From Bradyrhizobium frederickii (GTDB taxonomy: Bacteria > Pseudomonadota > Alphaproteobacteria > Rhizobiales > Xanthobacteraceae): a stretch of DNA of 64,000 nucleotides. Shown here in pieces: positions 45,877 through 54,776 of this stretch (positions are counted from its first letter, which is position 1; each line of letters opens with the position of its first letter). Under the pieces are notes generated by a model. That model ran no database searches. It saw nothing but the letters and a program-made list of their open reading frames with translations, and was not told the origin of the DNA. The stretch is from contig NZ_SPQS01000001.1 of the NCBI RefSeq assembly GCF_004570865.1, forward strand, positions 542,959 through 606,958, given 5' to 3'. The position numbers and the translations under genes were made by a program.

Positions 45877-47070
45877 ATGTCGACCGCTCAAGACCAGCAA
45901 GGCGCCAAGAACCAGGCCATGAACCAGCATCTGCGTTCCGAACCCATTCCCTTCATCGACGTCGCCTCGCAGCGCCGCCGGCTCGGCGCCTCGCTCGATG
46001 CCGCCGTCAAGCGCGTGCTCGATCACTGCCAGTTCGTCAACGGTCCGGAAGTGTTCGAGCTTGAGAAGCAGCTTGCGGCCTATTCCGGCGCCAAGCATGT
46101 CATCGGCTGCGCCAGCGGCACCGACGCGATCCTGATGGTGATGATGGCGAAGAATGTCGGGCCCGGCGATGCCGTGCTGTGTCCGTCCTTCACCTTCATC
46201 GCGACGGCCTCGCCGGTGGCGCGGACCGGCGCGACGCCGGTCTATGTCGACGTCGACGAGGCCACCTTCAACATGAGCCCGGACTCGCTGAAGCGCGGCA
46301 TCGCGACCGCGCGCAAGGCCGGCCTCAAGCCGGTTGCGGTGATTCCGGTCGACCTGTTCGGCCAGCCCGCCGATCACGACGCCATCGCCGAGATCGCGAA
46401 AGCCGAAGGCCTGTTCGTGCTCGATGACGCCGCACAAGGGTTCGGCGCGAGCTACAAGGGCCGCAAGCTCGGCACCTTCGGGCTCGCCACGGCGACCAGC
46501 TTCTTCCCGGCAAAGCCGCTCGGCTGCTTCGGCGACGGCGGCGCGATCTTCACCGATGACGACGAGCTCGCGGCGACGCTGCGCAGCATCCGCGTGCACG
46601 GGCAGGGCGTCGATAAATACGACAACGTCCGGCTCGGCCTGACCGGCCGGCTCGACACCATGCAGGCCGCGGTCCTGATCGAGAAGCTGAAGATCTTCGA
46701 CGACGAGATCGCCGCCCGCAACAGGGTCGCCGAGCGCTACGCGCGCGGGCTCGGCAACGTCGTCACCGTGCCGCGTCTGGCGCCGGGCAATACCTCGGTC
46801 TGGGCGCAGTATACGGTCCGGTTGCCGAAGGGGACCGACCGCGACGGTTTCGCTGCCGCGCTCAAGGCCCAGGGCGTGCCGACCGCGATCTATTACGGCA
46901 AGTCGATGCATCAGCAGACCGCCTACAAGCAATACCCGGTCGCCGATGGCGGCCTGCCTGGTTGCGAGAGCCTGTCGCAGGACGTCATCAGCCTGCCGAT
47001 GCATGCCTATCTGACCGAAGCCGACCAGGAACGAATCATCGCCGCCGTCCGCGGCGCGCTCGCGGGCTGA
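45877..47070 (+). CDS. DegT/DnrJ/EryC1/StrS-family nucleotide-sugar aminotransferase
   Basis: A PLP enzyme of 397 residues, or 383 if ATG 45919 is used. The PLP lysine is K213 (numbered from 45877) in FFPAKPLGCFGDGG; ASGTDAILM and LDDAAQGFGASYKG are cofactor-contact motifs. It adds an amino group to a keto-sugar nucleotide, presumably the product of the preceding oxidoreductase. Ends 410 bp before murJ, with repeats between. Substrate not readable. Confidence 0.92.
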   Translation: MSTAQDQQGAKNQAMNQHLRSEPIPFIDVASQRRRLGASLDAAVKRVLDHCQFVNGPEVFELEKQLAAYSGAKHVIGCASGTDAILMVMMAKNVGPGDAVLCPSFTFIATASPVARTGATPVYVDVDEATFNMSPDSLKRGIATARKAGLKPVAVIPVDLFGQPADHDAIAEIAKAEGLFVLDDAAQGFGASYKGRKLGTFGLATATSFFPAKPLGCFGDGGAIFTDDDELAATLRSIRVHGQGVDKYDNVRLGLTGRLDTMQAAVLIEKLKIFDDEIAARNRVAERYARGLGNVVTVPRLAPGNTSVWAQYTVRLPKGTDRDGFAAALKAQGVPTAIYYGKSMHQQTAYKQYPVADGGLPGCESLSQDVISLPMHAYLTEADQERIIAAVRGALAG

Positions 47071-47480
47071 ATTCTTCGCGCTTTCTTCACCTCTCTCGCT
47101 TGCGGGAGAGGTCGCGCCGAAGGCGCGGGTGAGGGCTATGCCCTCTGGGGGCTTCGTTGTTGAGACCCTTCTCCTCAGCCTCCCGCAAGCGCAGGGCTAT
47201 CGCATTTGAGGTCCTGGCAGGGCCTGAGCGCGCGCCTCGTCCTTCGAGACGACCGCTTCGCGGTCTCCTCAGGATGAGGCTAAGTGGCATCGGTGCCCGC
47301 TGAAACTGCCGCCGCGCACTCAGCCCTCATCCTGAGGGCCCGCCGAAGGCGGGCGTCTCGAAGGATGGCCGCAGGGGAAGGCTATCAAATCCGATAGCCC
47401 TGCCCGCAAATGGGCGAGGGGGCGCAGCTCCATCGCCGCTAGCACCTAGACCTAATCCTACCATGCTCTAAAACAGACGC
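47071..47480. repeat. Repeat-filled gap before murJ (families D and C)
   Basis: No gene is evident. CCTCTCTCGC-TT-GCGGGAGAGG lies at 47090-47111. Two outward-facing hairpins follow, 47235-47279 (CCTCGTCCTTCGAGACG then CTCAGGATGAGG) and 47324-47368 (CCCTCATCCTGAGG then CGTCTCGAAGGATGG), which are inverted copies of one element. A related pair lies at 63602-63748. Confidence 0.7.
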
Positions 47481-49007
47481 ATGCTCGGACGCATCTTCAC
47501 GGTTGGTGGTTACACGCTGCTCTCGCGGCTGACGGGGTTTGCCCGCGACATCATGCTTGCGGCGATCCTCGGCGCCGGTCCCGTGGCCGACGCCTTCTTC
47601 GTGGCGCTGCGGCTGCCCAATCATTTCCGCGCGATCTTCGCCGAGGGCGCCTTCAACGCCGCCTGGGTGCCGGCCTACGCGCATGTCCATGGCGAGAAGG
47701 GGGAGGCGGCAGCACATTTGTTCGCCGACCGCATCTTCACGCTGTTGCTGGCTTCACAGGTTCTGCTGCTGATCGTCGCCTGGCTGTTCATGCCGCAGGC
47801 CATGAGCATCCTGGCACCGGGCTTCGGTGAGGACGCCGAGCAGCGCAAGCTCGCGATCGAGCTGACCCGGATCACCTTTCCCTATCTGCTGTTGATCACG
47901 CTGGTGACGCTCTATGGCGGCATGCTCAACGTGATGCAGCGCTTTGCCAGCGCCGCGGCGGCGTCGATCTTCCTCAACGTCGCGATGATGATGACGCTGG
48001 CGCTCGCCGCCTGGTTTCCGACCGCGGGTCACGCCGCCGCCTGGGGCGTGCTCATTTCGGGCTTCCTGCAATATTTCCTGCTCGCCGGCGATCTCGCCCG
48101 CCATGGCGGCCTGCCGCGTTTTGCACCGCTGAAGCTCGACGAGGACGTCCGCGGTTTCTTCAAGGCGCTTGGACCTGCGACGCTGGGCTCGATGGGCACG
48201 CAGGTCGCGCTGTTCGCCGATACCATCATCGCAACCTTCCTGCCTGCCGGCGCGCTCTCGGCGCTCTATTATGCCGACCGCCTCAACCAGCTGCCGATCG
48301 GCGTCATCGGGATCGCCATCGGCACGGTGCTGCTGCCGGAGATGTCGCGGCGGATCACCGCCAACGACCATGACGGCGCGATGAAGGCGCAGCGCCGCGC
48401 CTTCGATTTCACGCTGCTGTTCTCGATCCCGTTCGTGGCGGCGTTCCTTACCGTGCCCGACGAGATCATGCGGGCGCTGTTCGCCCGCGGCGCGTTCTCG
48501 AAAGCGGACGCCGCCGCCGCCGGCGCCACACTCGCGGCCTACGCCATCGGCCTGATCCCCTTCGTGCTGATCCGCAGCGCGGTCGCGACCTTCTATGCGC
48601 GCAAGGACACCGCGACGCCGGTACGCGCATCCCTGACCGGCATTGCTGTCAATGTCGCCCTGAAGGTTGCCCTGATGGGACCGCTGGCCCAGATCGGCCT
48701 CGCACTGGCGACCGCCATTGGTGTCTGGACCAATCTGTTGCTGGTACTGTTCTTCGCGATACGGCGAGGCTTTCTGGTGCCGGACCGTGCCTGGCTGATG
48801 TCGCTCGGCAAATTCCTCGTGATCGGACTGATCCTCGCCGCCGCCTTCTGGCTGATCGCGCATTTCGGTGGCGCTTGGCTCGGCTCGATGCACTTCCGAG
48901 ATGAGCTGATGCTGGTCTTGCTGGCCGTCGGAGGCACGATCGTCTATGCGCTCGCGATCCTCATCCTGTTCGGCCGCAACTGGCTGGTCACGCTGGTGCG
49001 CGGCTAA
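47481..49007 (+). CDS. murJ: MurJ/MviN-type lipid II flippase
   Basis: A 508-residue polytopic protein with about 13-14 spans. Features include the N-terminal GYTLLSRLTGFARDIMLAA, the RLPNHFRAIFAEGAFNAAWV segment and YYADRLNQLPIGVIGIA, all typical of MurJ. It flips lipid II for peptidoglycan synthesis. The ATG at 47481 has no strong ribosome binding site. It follows the LPS genes; a second, O-antigen-related flippase role is speculative. Confidence 0.93.
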   Translation: MLGRIFTVGGYTLLSRLTGFARDIMLAAILGAGPVADAFFVALRLPNHFRAIFAEGAFNAAWVPAYAHVHGEKGEAAAHLFADRIFTLLLASQVLLLIVAWLFMPQAMSILAPGFGEDAEQRKLAIELTRITFPYLLLITLVTLYGGMLNVMQRFASAAAASIFLNVAMMMTLALAAWFPTAGHAAAWGVLISGFLQYFLLAGDLARHGGLPRFAPLKLDEDVRGFFKALGPATLGSMGTQVALFADTIIATFLPAGALSALYYADRLNQLPIGVIGIAIGTVLLPEMSRRITANDHDGAMKAQRRAFDFTLLFSIPFVAAFLTVPDEIMRALFARGAFSKADAAAAGATLAAYAIGLIPFVLIRSAVATFYARKDTATPVRASLTGIAVNVALKVALMGPLAQIGLALATAIGVWTNLLLVLFFAIRRGFLVPDRAWLMSLGKFLVIGLILAAAFWLIAHFGGAWLGSMHFRDELMLVLLAVGGTIVYALAILILFGRNWLVTLVRG

Positions 49008-49092
49008 GCGAGCAGGGGTTGCTCGCCTCCAGGATGCAGGAAGGCCGCGCACATCTCTTGATTTTGTGCGGTCGCCGTGCTATGAGCGACGC

Positions 49093-49170
49093 ATGATCAA
49101 ATCGTCGCGCACCGTCAACCGCAACCAGATGACCCGCTTCGGCTGGGCCGTGGGAGGAGTCGTGCGCTAG
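49093..49170 (+). CDS. Candidate 25-aa leader ORF
   Basis: ATG 49093 to TAG 49170 could encode 25 residues ending TRFGWAVGGVVR. Its 3' end contains a strong Shine-Dalgarno-like GGGAGGAG (49152-49159) 3 bp before GTG-CGC-TAG, an unusual start-near-stop arrangement. A terminator follows 25 bp later. It may be a regulatory leader peptide rather than a functional protein. The absence of a good ribosome binding site at 49093 keeps confidence low. Confidence 0.25.
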   Translation: MIKSSRTVNRNQMTRFGWAVGGVVR

Positions 49171-49195
49171 GATTTCGACGACATCTTTTCCACCA

Positions 49196-49228
49196 GGCCC
49201 CGCCGGCATCGGACGGGGCCTTTTCTTT
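49196..49228 (+). terminator. Rho-independent terminator between murJ and DUF1127 gene
   Basis: GGCCCCG (49196-49202) pairs with CGGGGCC (49214-49220), with an inner CCG/CGG stem and GCAT loop, followed by TTTTCTTT. It lies 190 bp past murJ but only 26 bp past the candidate leader ORF, and 39 bp before the DUF1127 start. Confidence 0.85.
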
Positions 49229-49266
49229 GGCCACGCTCCCTGCCGGCTCAACAGCAGGAGCATCCG

Positions 49267-49542
49267 ATGCCACCCCAACAGACGAACATCACAGCCGCGA
49301 CGGAGCGCGATGCCGCGAGACTTCGCCTCGACCTTTCCATCATCCCGAGCCTGCTCAGGCGCTATTGGTTTGCCTTTCAGGAGCGGCGCTGGCGCCCGCG
49401 CAACAGCTTGCACGACCTCAGCGACAGGGAGCTGATGGATATCGGCTTGACGCGCGGCGAGATCGACAGCCTCGCGCCTGAACGCGCTATCGACAGATTG
49501 AGAGAGAATGCGAGGGCTCAGTGGGGCCGTGGTGGGATGTGA
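49267..49542 (+). CDS. DUF1127 domain small protein
   Basis: A 91-residue basic protein whose segment NSLHDLSDRELMDIGLTRGE is the DUF1127 core (about residues 45-70, YjiS-like). In other alphaproteobacteria such small Arg-rich proteins influence RNA turnover, phosphate and stress responses and are often products of sRNA-rich transcripts. GGAGC lies upstream of the ATG. The preceding terminator suggests its expression is controlled by read-through or a separate start. Confidence 0.85.
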   Translation: MPPQQTNITAATERDAARLRLDLSIIPSLLRRYWFAFQERRWRPRNSLHDLSDRELMDIGLTRGEIDSLAPERAIDRLRENARAQWGRGGM

Positions 49543-49804
49543 CAGGCCCACCAATCCCTCCGATCTCCGCTACCGCCGCCGTCCGCGTAGGTGATGCCAC
49601 ATATGACAAGCACACCTTTTGGTCAGGAAATTCAGCCCCCGATGCGCTTCTGGCACGGCTACGCGGCCGGGTCGCGCCAGAACCGCCGAGGGTGGCTTCG
49701 AATCATCGGTCTCAATGGGGGAAACGGCCGCCTAAACCCGTTTGCCTTGCCAGTTTTTCCACGGCAATATGCCCGCAAAACAACCATGAGAACGGGAAGA
49801 CAAA
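49543..49804 (+). promoter_or_regulatory. Upstream region of the CoxL-like gene
   Basis: No convincing gene is present in these 262 bp. GAACGGGAAGA lies just before the CoxL start as a possible ribosome binding site. No clear operator seen. Confidence 0.3.
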
Positions 49805-52114
49805 ATGGCGGCTCCCATCAAGTTCGGCGTTGGCCAAAGCGTGCTGCGCAAGGAGGATGACGCGCTCATCCGCGGCAAGGGCCGCTATACCGACGATTAT
49901 GCGCCGCAGGCCGCGCTGCGCTGCCTGATGCTGCGCTCGCCGCATGCGCATGCCAAATACACCATCGATGCGAGCCGTGCCCGCACGCTCCCCGGCGTCG
50001 CGCTGATCCTGACCGCAGACGACGTCAAGGATCTCGGCAATCTGCCCTGCCTGTTCAATCTCGAGACCGATCCGTTCACCGGACCGCCTTACCCGATCCT
50101 GGCCAAGGACGAGGTGCGCCATGTCGGCGATGCCATCGCCTTCGTGGTCGCCGAGACTATCGACCAGGCCCGCGACGCGATCGAGGCGATCGAGGTCAAA
50201 TGGAGCCCGCTGCCGGCGGTGACCGGCGTCGTCAATGCCGTGAAGAAGGGCGCGCCGCAGGTCTGGCCGGACAAGCCGGGCAACGTGCTGTTCGACGTCT
50301 CGATTGGCGACAAGGCGGCGACCGAAGCCGCCTTCGCCAAGGCGCATGCGGTGGCCGAGATCTCGATCGTCAATCCACGCGTGGTTGCGAGCTTCATGGA
50401 GACGCGCGCGGCGGTCTGCGAATACGATTCCAAGCGCGATCATCTGACGCTGACGATCGGCAGCCAGGGCAGCCATCGTCTGCGCGATATCCTGTGCCAG
50501 AACGTGCTCAACATCCCCACCGAGAAGATGCGGGTGATCTGTCCCGACGTCGGCGGCGGGTTCGGCACAAAATTGTTCCCGTATCGCGAATACGCCTTGA
50601 TGGCGGTTGCGGCTAAGAAGCTCAAGAAGACGGTGAAATGGGCGGCCGACCGCACCGAGCATTTCATGGGCGACGCGCAGGGCCGCGACAACGTCACCAC
50701 CGCCAAGATGGCGCTGGCGGAGGACGGTAAGTTCCTCGCGATGGATTGCGACCTGATGGGCGACATGGGCGCGTATCTGTCGACCTTCGGCCCCTACATC
50801 CCGCATGGCGGCGCCGGCATGCTGCCGGGACTCTACGATATCCAGGCCTTTCATTGCCGGGTGCGCACCATCTTCACCCACAGCGTGCCGGTCGACGCCT
50901 ATCGCGGTGCGGGCCGGCCCGAGGCCGCCTATGTCATCGAGCGCCTCGTTGACGCCTGCGCGCGCAAGCTCGACATGACGCCGGACGCCATCCGCCGCAA
51001 GAACTTCATTCCGCCGAAGGCGCTGCCCTACAAGACGGCCACCGGCAAGGTCTACGATTCCGGCGACTTCGCCGCGCATCTCAAGCGCGCGATGGAGATC
51101 GCCGAGTGGAAGGAATTTGGAAAGCGCGCCAAGGCGGCCAAGAAGAGCGGGCTGATCCGCGGCATTGGACTGGCGAGCTATGTCGAGATCTGCGGCGTGA
51201 TGGGTGAGGAGACGGCCAATGTCCGCCTCGAACCCAACGGCGACGTCACCGTGCTGATCGGCACGCAGTCGAGCGGGCAGGGCCACCAGACCGCCTATGC
51301 CCAGATTGTCGCGGAGCAATTCGGCGTGGCGCCGGAGCGGGTCCACGTCCGCCAGGGTGACACCGACGAGATCGCCACCGGCCTCGGCACCGGCGGCTCG
51401 GCCTCGATCCCCTCGGGCGGCGTCAGCGTCGAGCGCGCCACGCGCGAGCTCGGGCAAAAGCTCAAGGAGATCGCGGCACAAGCGCTGGAGGCCGGCGCCG
51501 GCGACCTCGAGATCTCCGAGGGCGTGGTGCGCATCGCCGGCACCGACCGTTCGATCTCGTTCGCCGACCTCGCCAAGCGGCCCGGCGTCGATCCGTCGAA
51601 GCTGAACGGCAGCGCGACCTTCGCCAGCGCCGACGGCACCTATCCCAACGGCACTCATGTCGCGGAAGTCGAGATCGATCCGGCCACCGGCATCATCAAG
51701 ATCGTCAACTACGTGATCGTCGACGATTTCGGCAAGACGCTCAATCCGCTGCTGCTGGCGGGACAGGTGCATGGCGGCGCGATGCAGGGCATCGGCCAGG
51801 CGCTGATGGAGCAGGTGGTCTATGGCGCCACCGACGGCCAGCTCATCACCGCGACCTACATGGACTACGCGCTGCCGCGGGCGGCGGACGGGCCGGCCTT
51901 CGTGTTCGAGACCCACAACGTCCCCTGCAAGACCAATCCGATGGGCGTGAAGGGGGCGGGCGAGGCCGGCGCGATCGGCTCCTGTCCGGCTGTCGTCAAC
52001 GCCATCGTCGACGCGCTCTGGCGCGAATACAAGATCGACCACATCGACATGCCGGCAACGCCGGAGCGGGTGTGGATCGCCATCAACGAGCATCACCGCC
52101 GCCACAGCCTGTAA
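49805..52114 (+). CDS. Molybdenum hydroxylase large subunit, form II CoxL-like
   Basis: A 769-residue protein of the xanthine oxidase family molybdopterin-binding subunit. It has VGGGFGTKLFPYREYAL, the active-site loop DAYRGAGRPEA (the AYRGAGR of form II, not the AYxCSFR of true CO dehydrogenase), IGTQSSGQGHQTAYAQI and the catalytic-type Glu720 in KGAGEAGAIGS. It should hydroxylate an organic substrate with a Mo-cytosine-dinucleotide cofactor. The usual FAD and [2Fe-2S] subunits (CoxM, CoxS) are not adjacent, so partners must be encoded elsewhere. Substrate unknown. Confidence 0.9.
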   Translation: MAAPIKFGVGQSVLRKEDDALIRGKGRYTDDYAPQAALRCLMLRSPHAHAKYTIDASRARTLPGVALILTADDVKDLGNLPCLFNLETDPFTGPPYPILAKDEVRHVGDAIAFVVAETIDQARDAIEAIEVKWSPLPAVTGVVNAVKKGAPQVWPDKPGNVLFDVSIGDKAATEAAFAKAHAVAEISIVNPRVVASFMETRAAVCEYDSKRDHLTLTIGSQGSHRLRDILCQNVLNIPTEKMRVICPDVGGGFGTKLFPYREYALMAVAAKKLKKTVKWAADRTEHFMGDAQGRDNVTTAKMALAEDGKFLAMDCDLMGDMGAYLSTFGPYIPHGGAGMLPGLYDIQAFHCRVRTIFTHSVPVDAYRGAGRPEAAYVIERLVDACARKLDMTPDAIRRKNFIPPKALPYKTATGKVYDSGDFAAHLKRAMEIAEWKEFGKRAKAAKKSGLIRGIGLASYVEICGVMGEETANVRLEPNGDVTVLIGTQSSGQGHQTAYAQIVAEQFGVAPERVHVRQGDTDEIATGLGTGGSASIPSGGVSVERATRELGQKLKEIAAQALEAGAGDLEISEGVVRIAGTDRSISFADLAKRPGVDPSKLNGSATFASADGTYPNGTHVAEVEIDPATGIIKIVNYVIVDDFGKTLNPLLLAGQVHGGAMQGIGQALMEQVVYGATDGQLITATYMDYALPRAADGPAFVFETHNVPCKTNPMGVKGAGEAGAIGSCPAVVNAIVDALWREYKIDHIDMPATPERVWIAINEHHRRHSL

Positions 52115-52268
52115 GTCCAAGCAAACGCGGAACGCGTTTTACGGGCTCAGCCCAATGATCCGGAGTGCGACGATTTTTCGTCGCACTCCGGATGGAATGA
52201 AATCAGCCAATCGGTGTTGGCCATTCAGGGGTCGGCACGATCCTGCATCAGGGAAAGGGATTTTGCGA

Positions 52269-52715
52269 ATGAAGCGAGTGTTGATTGTCGGGAGCGCGCT
52301 GCTGCTCGGGATGGGTGCCGTCTGGGCGCAACAGGATTCCGTCAAGGAAGCTCAGACCCTCATGAAGGGCAACGGCAAGAACGCCGGCGCGATGTCGGCG
52401 ATGGTGAAGGGCGAGAAGCCTTACGACCAGGCTACCGTGGACAGCGCGCTGGCGCAGTTCGAGGATACCGCCAAGAAGCTGCCGAACCTGTTTCCGGCCA
52501 GCGCCAAAGGCGTGAAGCTCGACGGTGACTACTCGGCCTCGCCGAAGGTCTGGGAGGACAAGGCCGGTTTCGACGCGAAGATCGCAAGCTTCGCCAAGGT
52601 CGTTGGCGAGGCCAAGGGCAAGATCAAGGACCTGGATTCGCTCAAGGCGAACATGCCTGCCATCGGCAAGGAATGCGGCGGCTGCCACGAAACCTACCGC
52701 GTCAAGAACAGCTGA
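52269..52715 (+). CDS. Class II cytochrome c (cytochrome c-556/c'-type)
   Basis: A 148-residue protein with signal peptide (VLIVGSALLLGMGAVWA) and a four-helix body. The single haem site CGGCH (C136 to H140) is near the C-terminus, as in cytochromes c' and c-556. Periplasmic electron carrier or gas-binding protein; redox partner unknown. It follows the CoxL-like gene, so a role in passing electrons from that enzyme is conceivable but unproven. The start at 52269 gives the signal peptide. Confidence 0.9.
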   Translation: MKRVLIVGSALLLGMGAVWAQQDSVKEAQTLMKGNGKNAGAMSAMVKGEKPYDQATVDSALAQFEDTAKKLPNLFPASAKGVKLDGDYSASPKVWEDKAGFDAKIASFAKVVGEAKGKIKDLDSLKANMPAIGKECGGCHETYRVKNS

Positions 52716-52727
52716 GGCGGATACTTT

Positions 52728-52815
52728 CGTAGCCCGGATGAGCGAAGCGATATCCGGGAAGCCTGTGCGAGTTGATGAAACTATCCCGGATGTCGCTTTG
52801 CTCATCCGGGCTACG
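52728..52815. repeat. Interspersed palindromic repeat, family E
   Basis: CGTAGCCCGGATGAGCGAAG at the left and the inverted CTTTGCTCATCCGGGCTACG at the right, with secondary TATCCGGGA/TCCCGGATG arms inside. This element sits directly before the terminator of the cytochrome gene. Confidence 0.8.
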
Positions 52816-52819
52816 GAAA

Positions 52820-52848
52820 GGGCGGTTGCGAAAGCAGCCGCCCTTTTT
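52820..52848 (+). terminator. Rho-independent terminator after the class II cytochrome gene
   Basis: GGGCGGTTGC-GAAA-GCAGCCGCCC, one G-T wobble, followed by TTTTT. The palindromic repeat family E lies immediately upstream. Confidence 0.85.
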
Positions 52849-53003
52849 CCGTTTATAAGGTCTGACGGATCGCCGTCCGAGCGATTATGTTCGCACCAGC
52901 GGCCGCGGCGTTGATGCGAGTCGACGCATCTTATTCCGGATTGCCTCATGACGTGAGGAATTCCAGCGCGCGGCGAGGATCCCAATGAAAAGCGAGACAG
53001 GCC
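52849..53003 (+). promoter_or_regulatory. Upstream region of the PLP sulfur-enzyme gene
   Basis: 155 bp with no gene. GAAAAGCGAGACAGG precedes the ATG without an obvious ribosome binding site. I see no known riboswitch core. Confidence 0.25.
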
Positions 53004-54287
53004 ATGGTCAAACCGTTTCCGTCGAAGACGCACATCGGCAACCACATGCTGCATCCCGAAACGCTGATGCTGACCTATGGCTATGACCCGCAGCTGTCGG
53101 AAGGCGCCATCAAGCCGCCGGTGTTCCTGACCTCCACCTTCGTGTTCAAGACGGCCGATGACGGGCAGGACTTCTTCGATTACGTCGCCGGCCGGCGCGA
53201 GCCGCCGGAAGGCATGGGCGCGGGCCTGGTCTATTCGCGCTTCAATCATCCAAACAGCGAGATCGTCGAGGACAGGCTCTCGATCTACGAGCGCACCGAG
53301 AGCTGCGCGCTGTTCTCATCCGGCATGGCGGCGATCGCCACCACGATCCTGGCCTTCGTCCGCCCCGGCGACGTCATTCTGCACTCGCAGCCGCTCTACG
53401 GCGGGACCGAAACGCTGCTGACCAACACGCTGGCGCGCCTGTCGATCGGCGCCGTCGGGTTCGCCGACGGGATCGATGAAGCGGCCGTCAGGCAGGCCTC
53501 GGAAGAGGCCATGGCCAAGGGCCGCGTTTCGATGATCCTGATCGAAACCCCGGCCAACCCGACCAACGGCCTGGTCGATGTCGCCATGATCCGGCGTGTC
53601 GCCGAATCCATCGGCAAGGCGCAGGGGCACACGCCGGTCATCGCCTGCGACAACACGCTGCTCGGCCCGGTGTTTCAGCGGCCGATCGAGCACGGCGCGG
53701 ACCTGTCGCTGTATTCGTTGACGAAATATGTCGGCGGTCACTCCGACCTGATCGCGGGTGCTGCGCTCGGCTCGAAGGCGATCATGAAAGGCATCAAGGC
53801 GCTGCGCGGCGCCATCGGCACCCAGCTCGATCCGCATTCCTGCTGGATGATCAACCGCTCGCTCGAGACGCTGAGCCTGCGTATGGAGAAGGCCAACAGC
53901 AACGCGCGCCTCGTGGCGGATTATCTGCGCGATCACCCCAAGGTGGCCAAGGTCCACTATCTCGGTCATCACGAGGAGGCTTCGCCGGCGGGCCGCGTGT
54001 TCGCGCGGCAGTGCCACGGGGCGGGATCGACCTTCTCGTTCGACATCGTCGGCGGCAAGGACGCGGCGGTCAAGTTTCTCAACGCGCTGCAGATCCTCAA
54101 GCTGGCGGTGAGTCTCGGCGGCACCGAGTCGCTTGCGAGCCTGCCCGCGACCATGACGCATTCCGGCGTTCCCGCCGACATCCGCCAGAAGATCGGCGTG
54201 CTGGATTCCACGATCCGGCTGTCGATCGGCATCGAGAACCCGTCCGACCTGATCGCGGACCTCGCGCAGGCGCTGAACGCGGCCTGA
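53004..54287 (+). CDS. Cystathionine gamma-synthase family PLP enzyme
   Basis: A 427-residue Cys/Met-metabolism PLP enzyme. The PLP lysine is K241 in [11 protein letters not shown]; other motifs are [28 protein letters not shown] and [14 protein letters not shown]. Members include cystathionine gamma-synthase, O-acetylhomoserine sulfhydrylase and methionine gamma-lyase; which of these applies cannot be decided from sequence alone. Cytoplasmic. A hairpin shared with the convergent CHRD gene follows the stop. Confidence 0.92.
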   Translation: MVKPFPSKTHIGNHMLHPETLMLTYGYDPQLSEGAIKPPVFLTSTFVFKTADDGQDFFDYVAGRREPPEGMGAGLVYSRFNHPNSEIVEDRLSIYERTESCALFSSGMAAIATTILAFVRPGDVILHSQPLYGGTETLLTNTLARLSIGAVGFADGIDEAAVRQASEEAMAKGRVSMILIETPANPTNGLVDVAMIRRVAESIGKAQGHTPVIACDNTLLGPVFQRPIEHGADLSLYSLTKYVGGHSDLIAGAALGSKAIMKGIKALRGAIGTQLDPHSCWMINRSLETLSLRMEKANSNARLVADYLRDHPKVAKVHYLGHHEEASPAGRVFARQCHGAGSTFSFDIVGGKDAAVKFLNALQILKLAVSLGGTESLASLPATMTHSGVPADIRQKIGVLDSTIRLSIGIENPSDLIADLAQALNAA

Positions 54288-54294
54288 GCGCGCT

Positions 54295-54338
54295 CAAAAT
54301 CGAAAAGGCCGGGCGCGCCCCCTCCTGCGCCCGGCCTT
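54295..54338 (-). terminator. Terminator hairpin of the CHRD gene
   Basis: AAGGCCGGGCGC (54305-54316) pairs with GCGCCCGGCCTT (54327-54338). The T-rich run TTTTCGATTTT follows on the minus strand, so it serves the CHRD gene, whose stop is 22 bp away; the stem may also help end the convergent plus-strand transcript. Confidence 0.85.
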
Positions 54339-54359
54339 CGCCACGAAGCAGCGTGCGGC

Positions 54360-54776
54360 TTACTTCGTCACTTGACCGCGGATCTCGCCGCCCGGATTGG
54401 CCGCGGTGTGGATGTTGATGTAGTACTTGCCGCCGAGCAGATCGGCGGCCTGCGCGTCGGTCAGGGTCGCTTCGCCCTTGACCGGGCTCGAGGCCGCGTT
54501 CGGGATCGCGACAGCGACGCCTGCGTTCTTGCCGGCCTCGGCAGGCCCGTGGAAATGCGCCGCGGTGGCGGGCCCGGAGAGGCCGGAATAGGTGACGGTC
54601 CAGGACAGCTTCTTGCTGGCGGCATCGTAGTCCAGATCGGCGGTTCCGGTGGCGCTGCTGGCGATTGCCGGCACCTCGGACTTGCCGTCGAGGGTTGCTT
54701 TGAGCTTCTCGGCGCTGGCCGGGCCTGCAAAGGTCACGGCACCAAGCGCCAGGGCGGCAATGACGGTCTTGTTCAT
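54360..54776 (-). CDS. Secreted CHRD-domain protein
   Basis: A 138-residue protein with signal peptide (cleavage near GPASA, residue 22) and one CHRD domain over most of the rest: AATAAHFHGPAEAG-type segment AAHFHGPAEAG, PVKGEATLTDAQ and the closing INIHTAANPGGEIRGQV. CHRD domains occur in chordin and many bacterial secreted proteins, where their function is unknown. Exported, probably periplasmic. It is divergent from the dihaem cytochrome gene. Confidence 0.9.
   Translation of the reverse strand: MNKTVIAALALGAVTFAGPASAEKLKATLDGKSEVPAIASSATGTADLDYDAASKKLSWTVTYSGLSGPATAAHFHGPAEAGKNAGVAVAIPNAASSPVKGEATLTDAQAADLLGGKYYINIHTAANPGGEIRGQVTK

Noticed and set aside
49591..49860. Short plus-strand ORF before the CoxL-like gene
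   Set aside because: It runs into the CoxL gene in another frame, has no family features and no ribosome binding site better than chance.
49712..52120. A 802-codon open frame antisense to the CoxL-like gene
   Set aside because: Mirror of a strongly conserved gene in GC-rich DNA; its translation is rich in Arg, Asp and His with no domain pattern.
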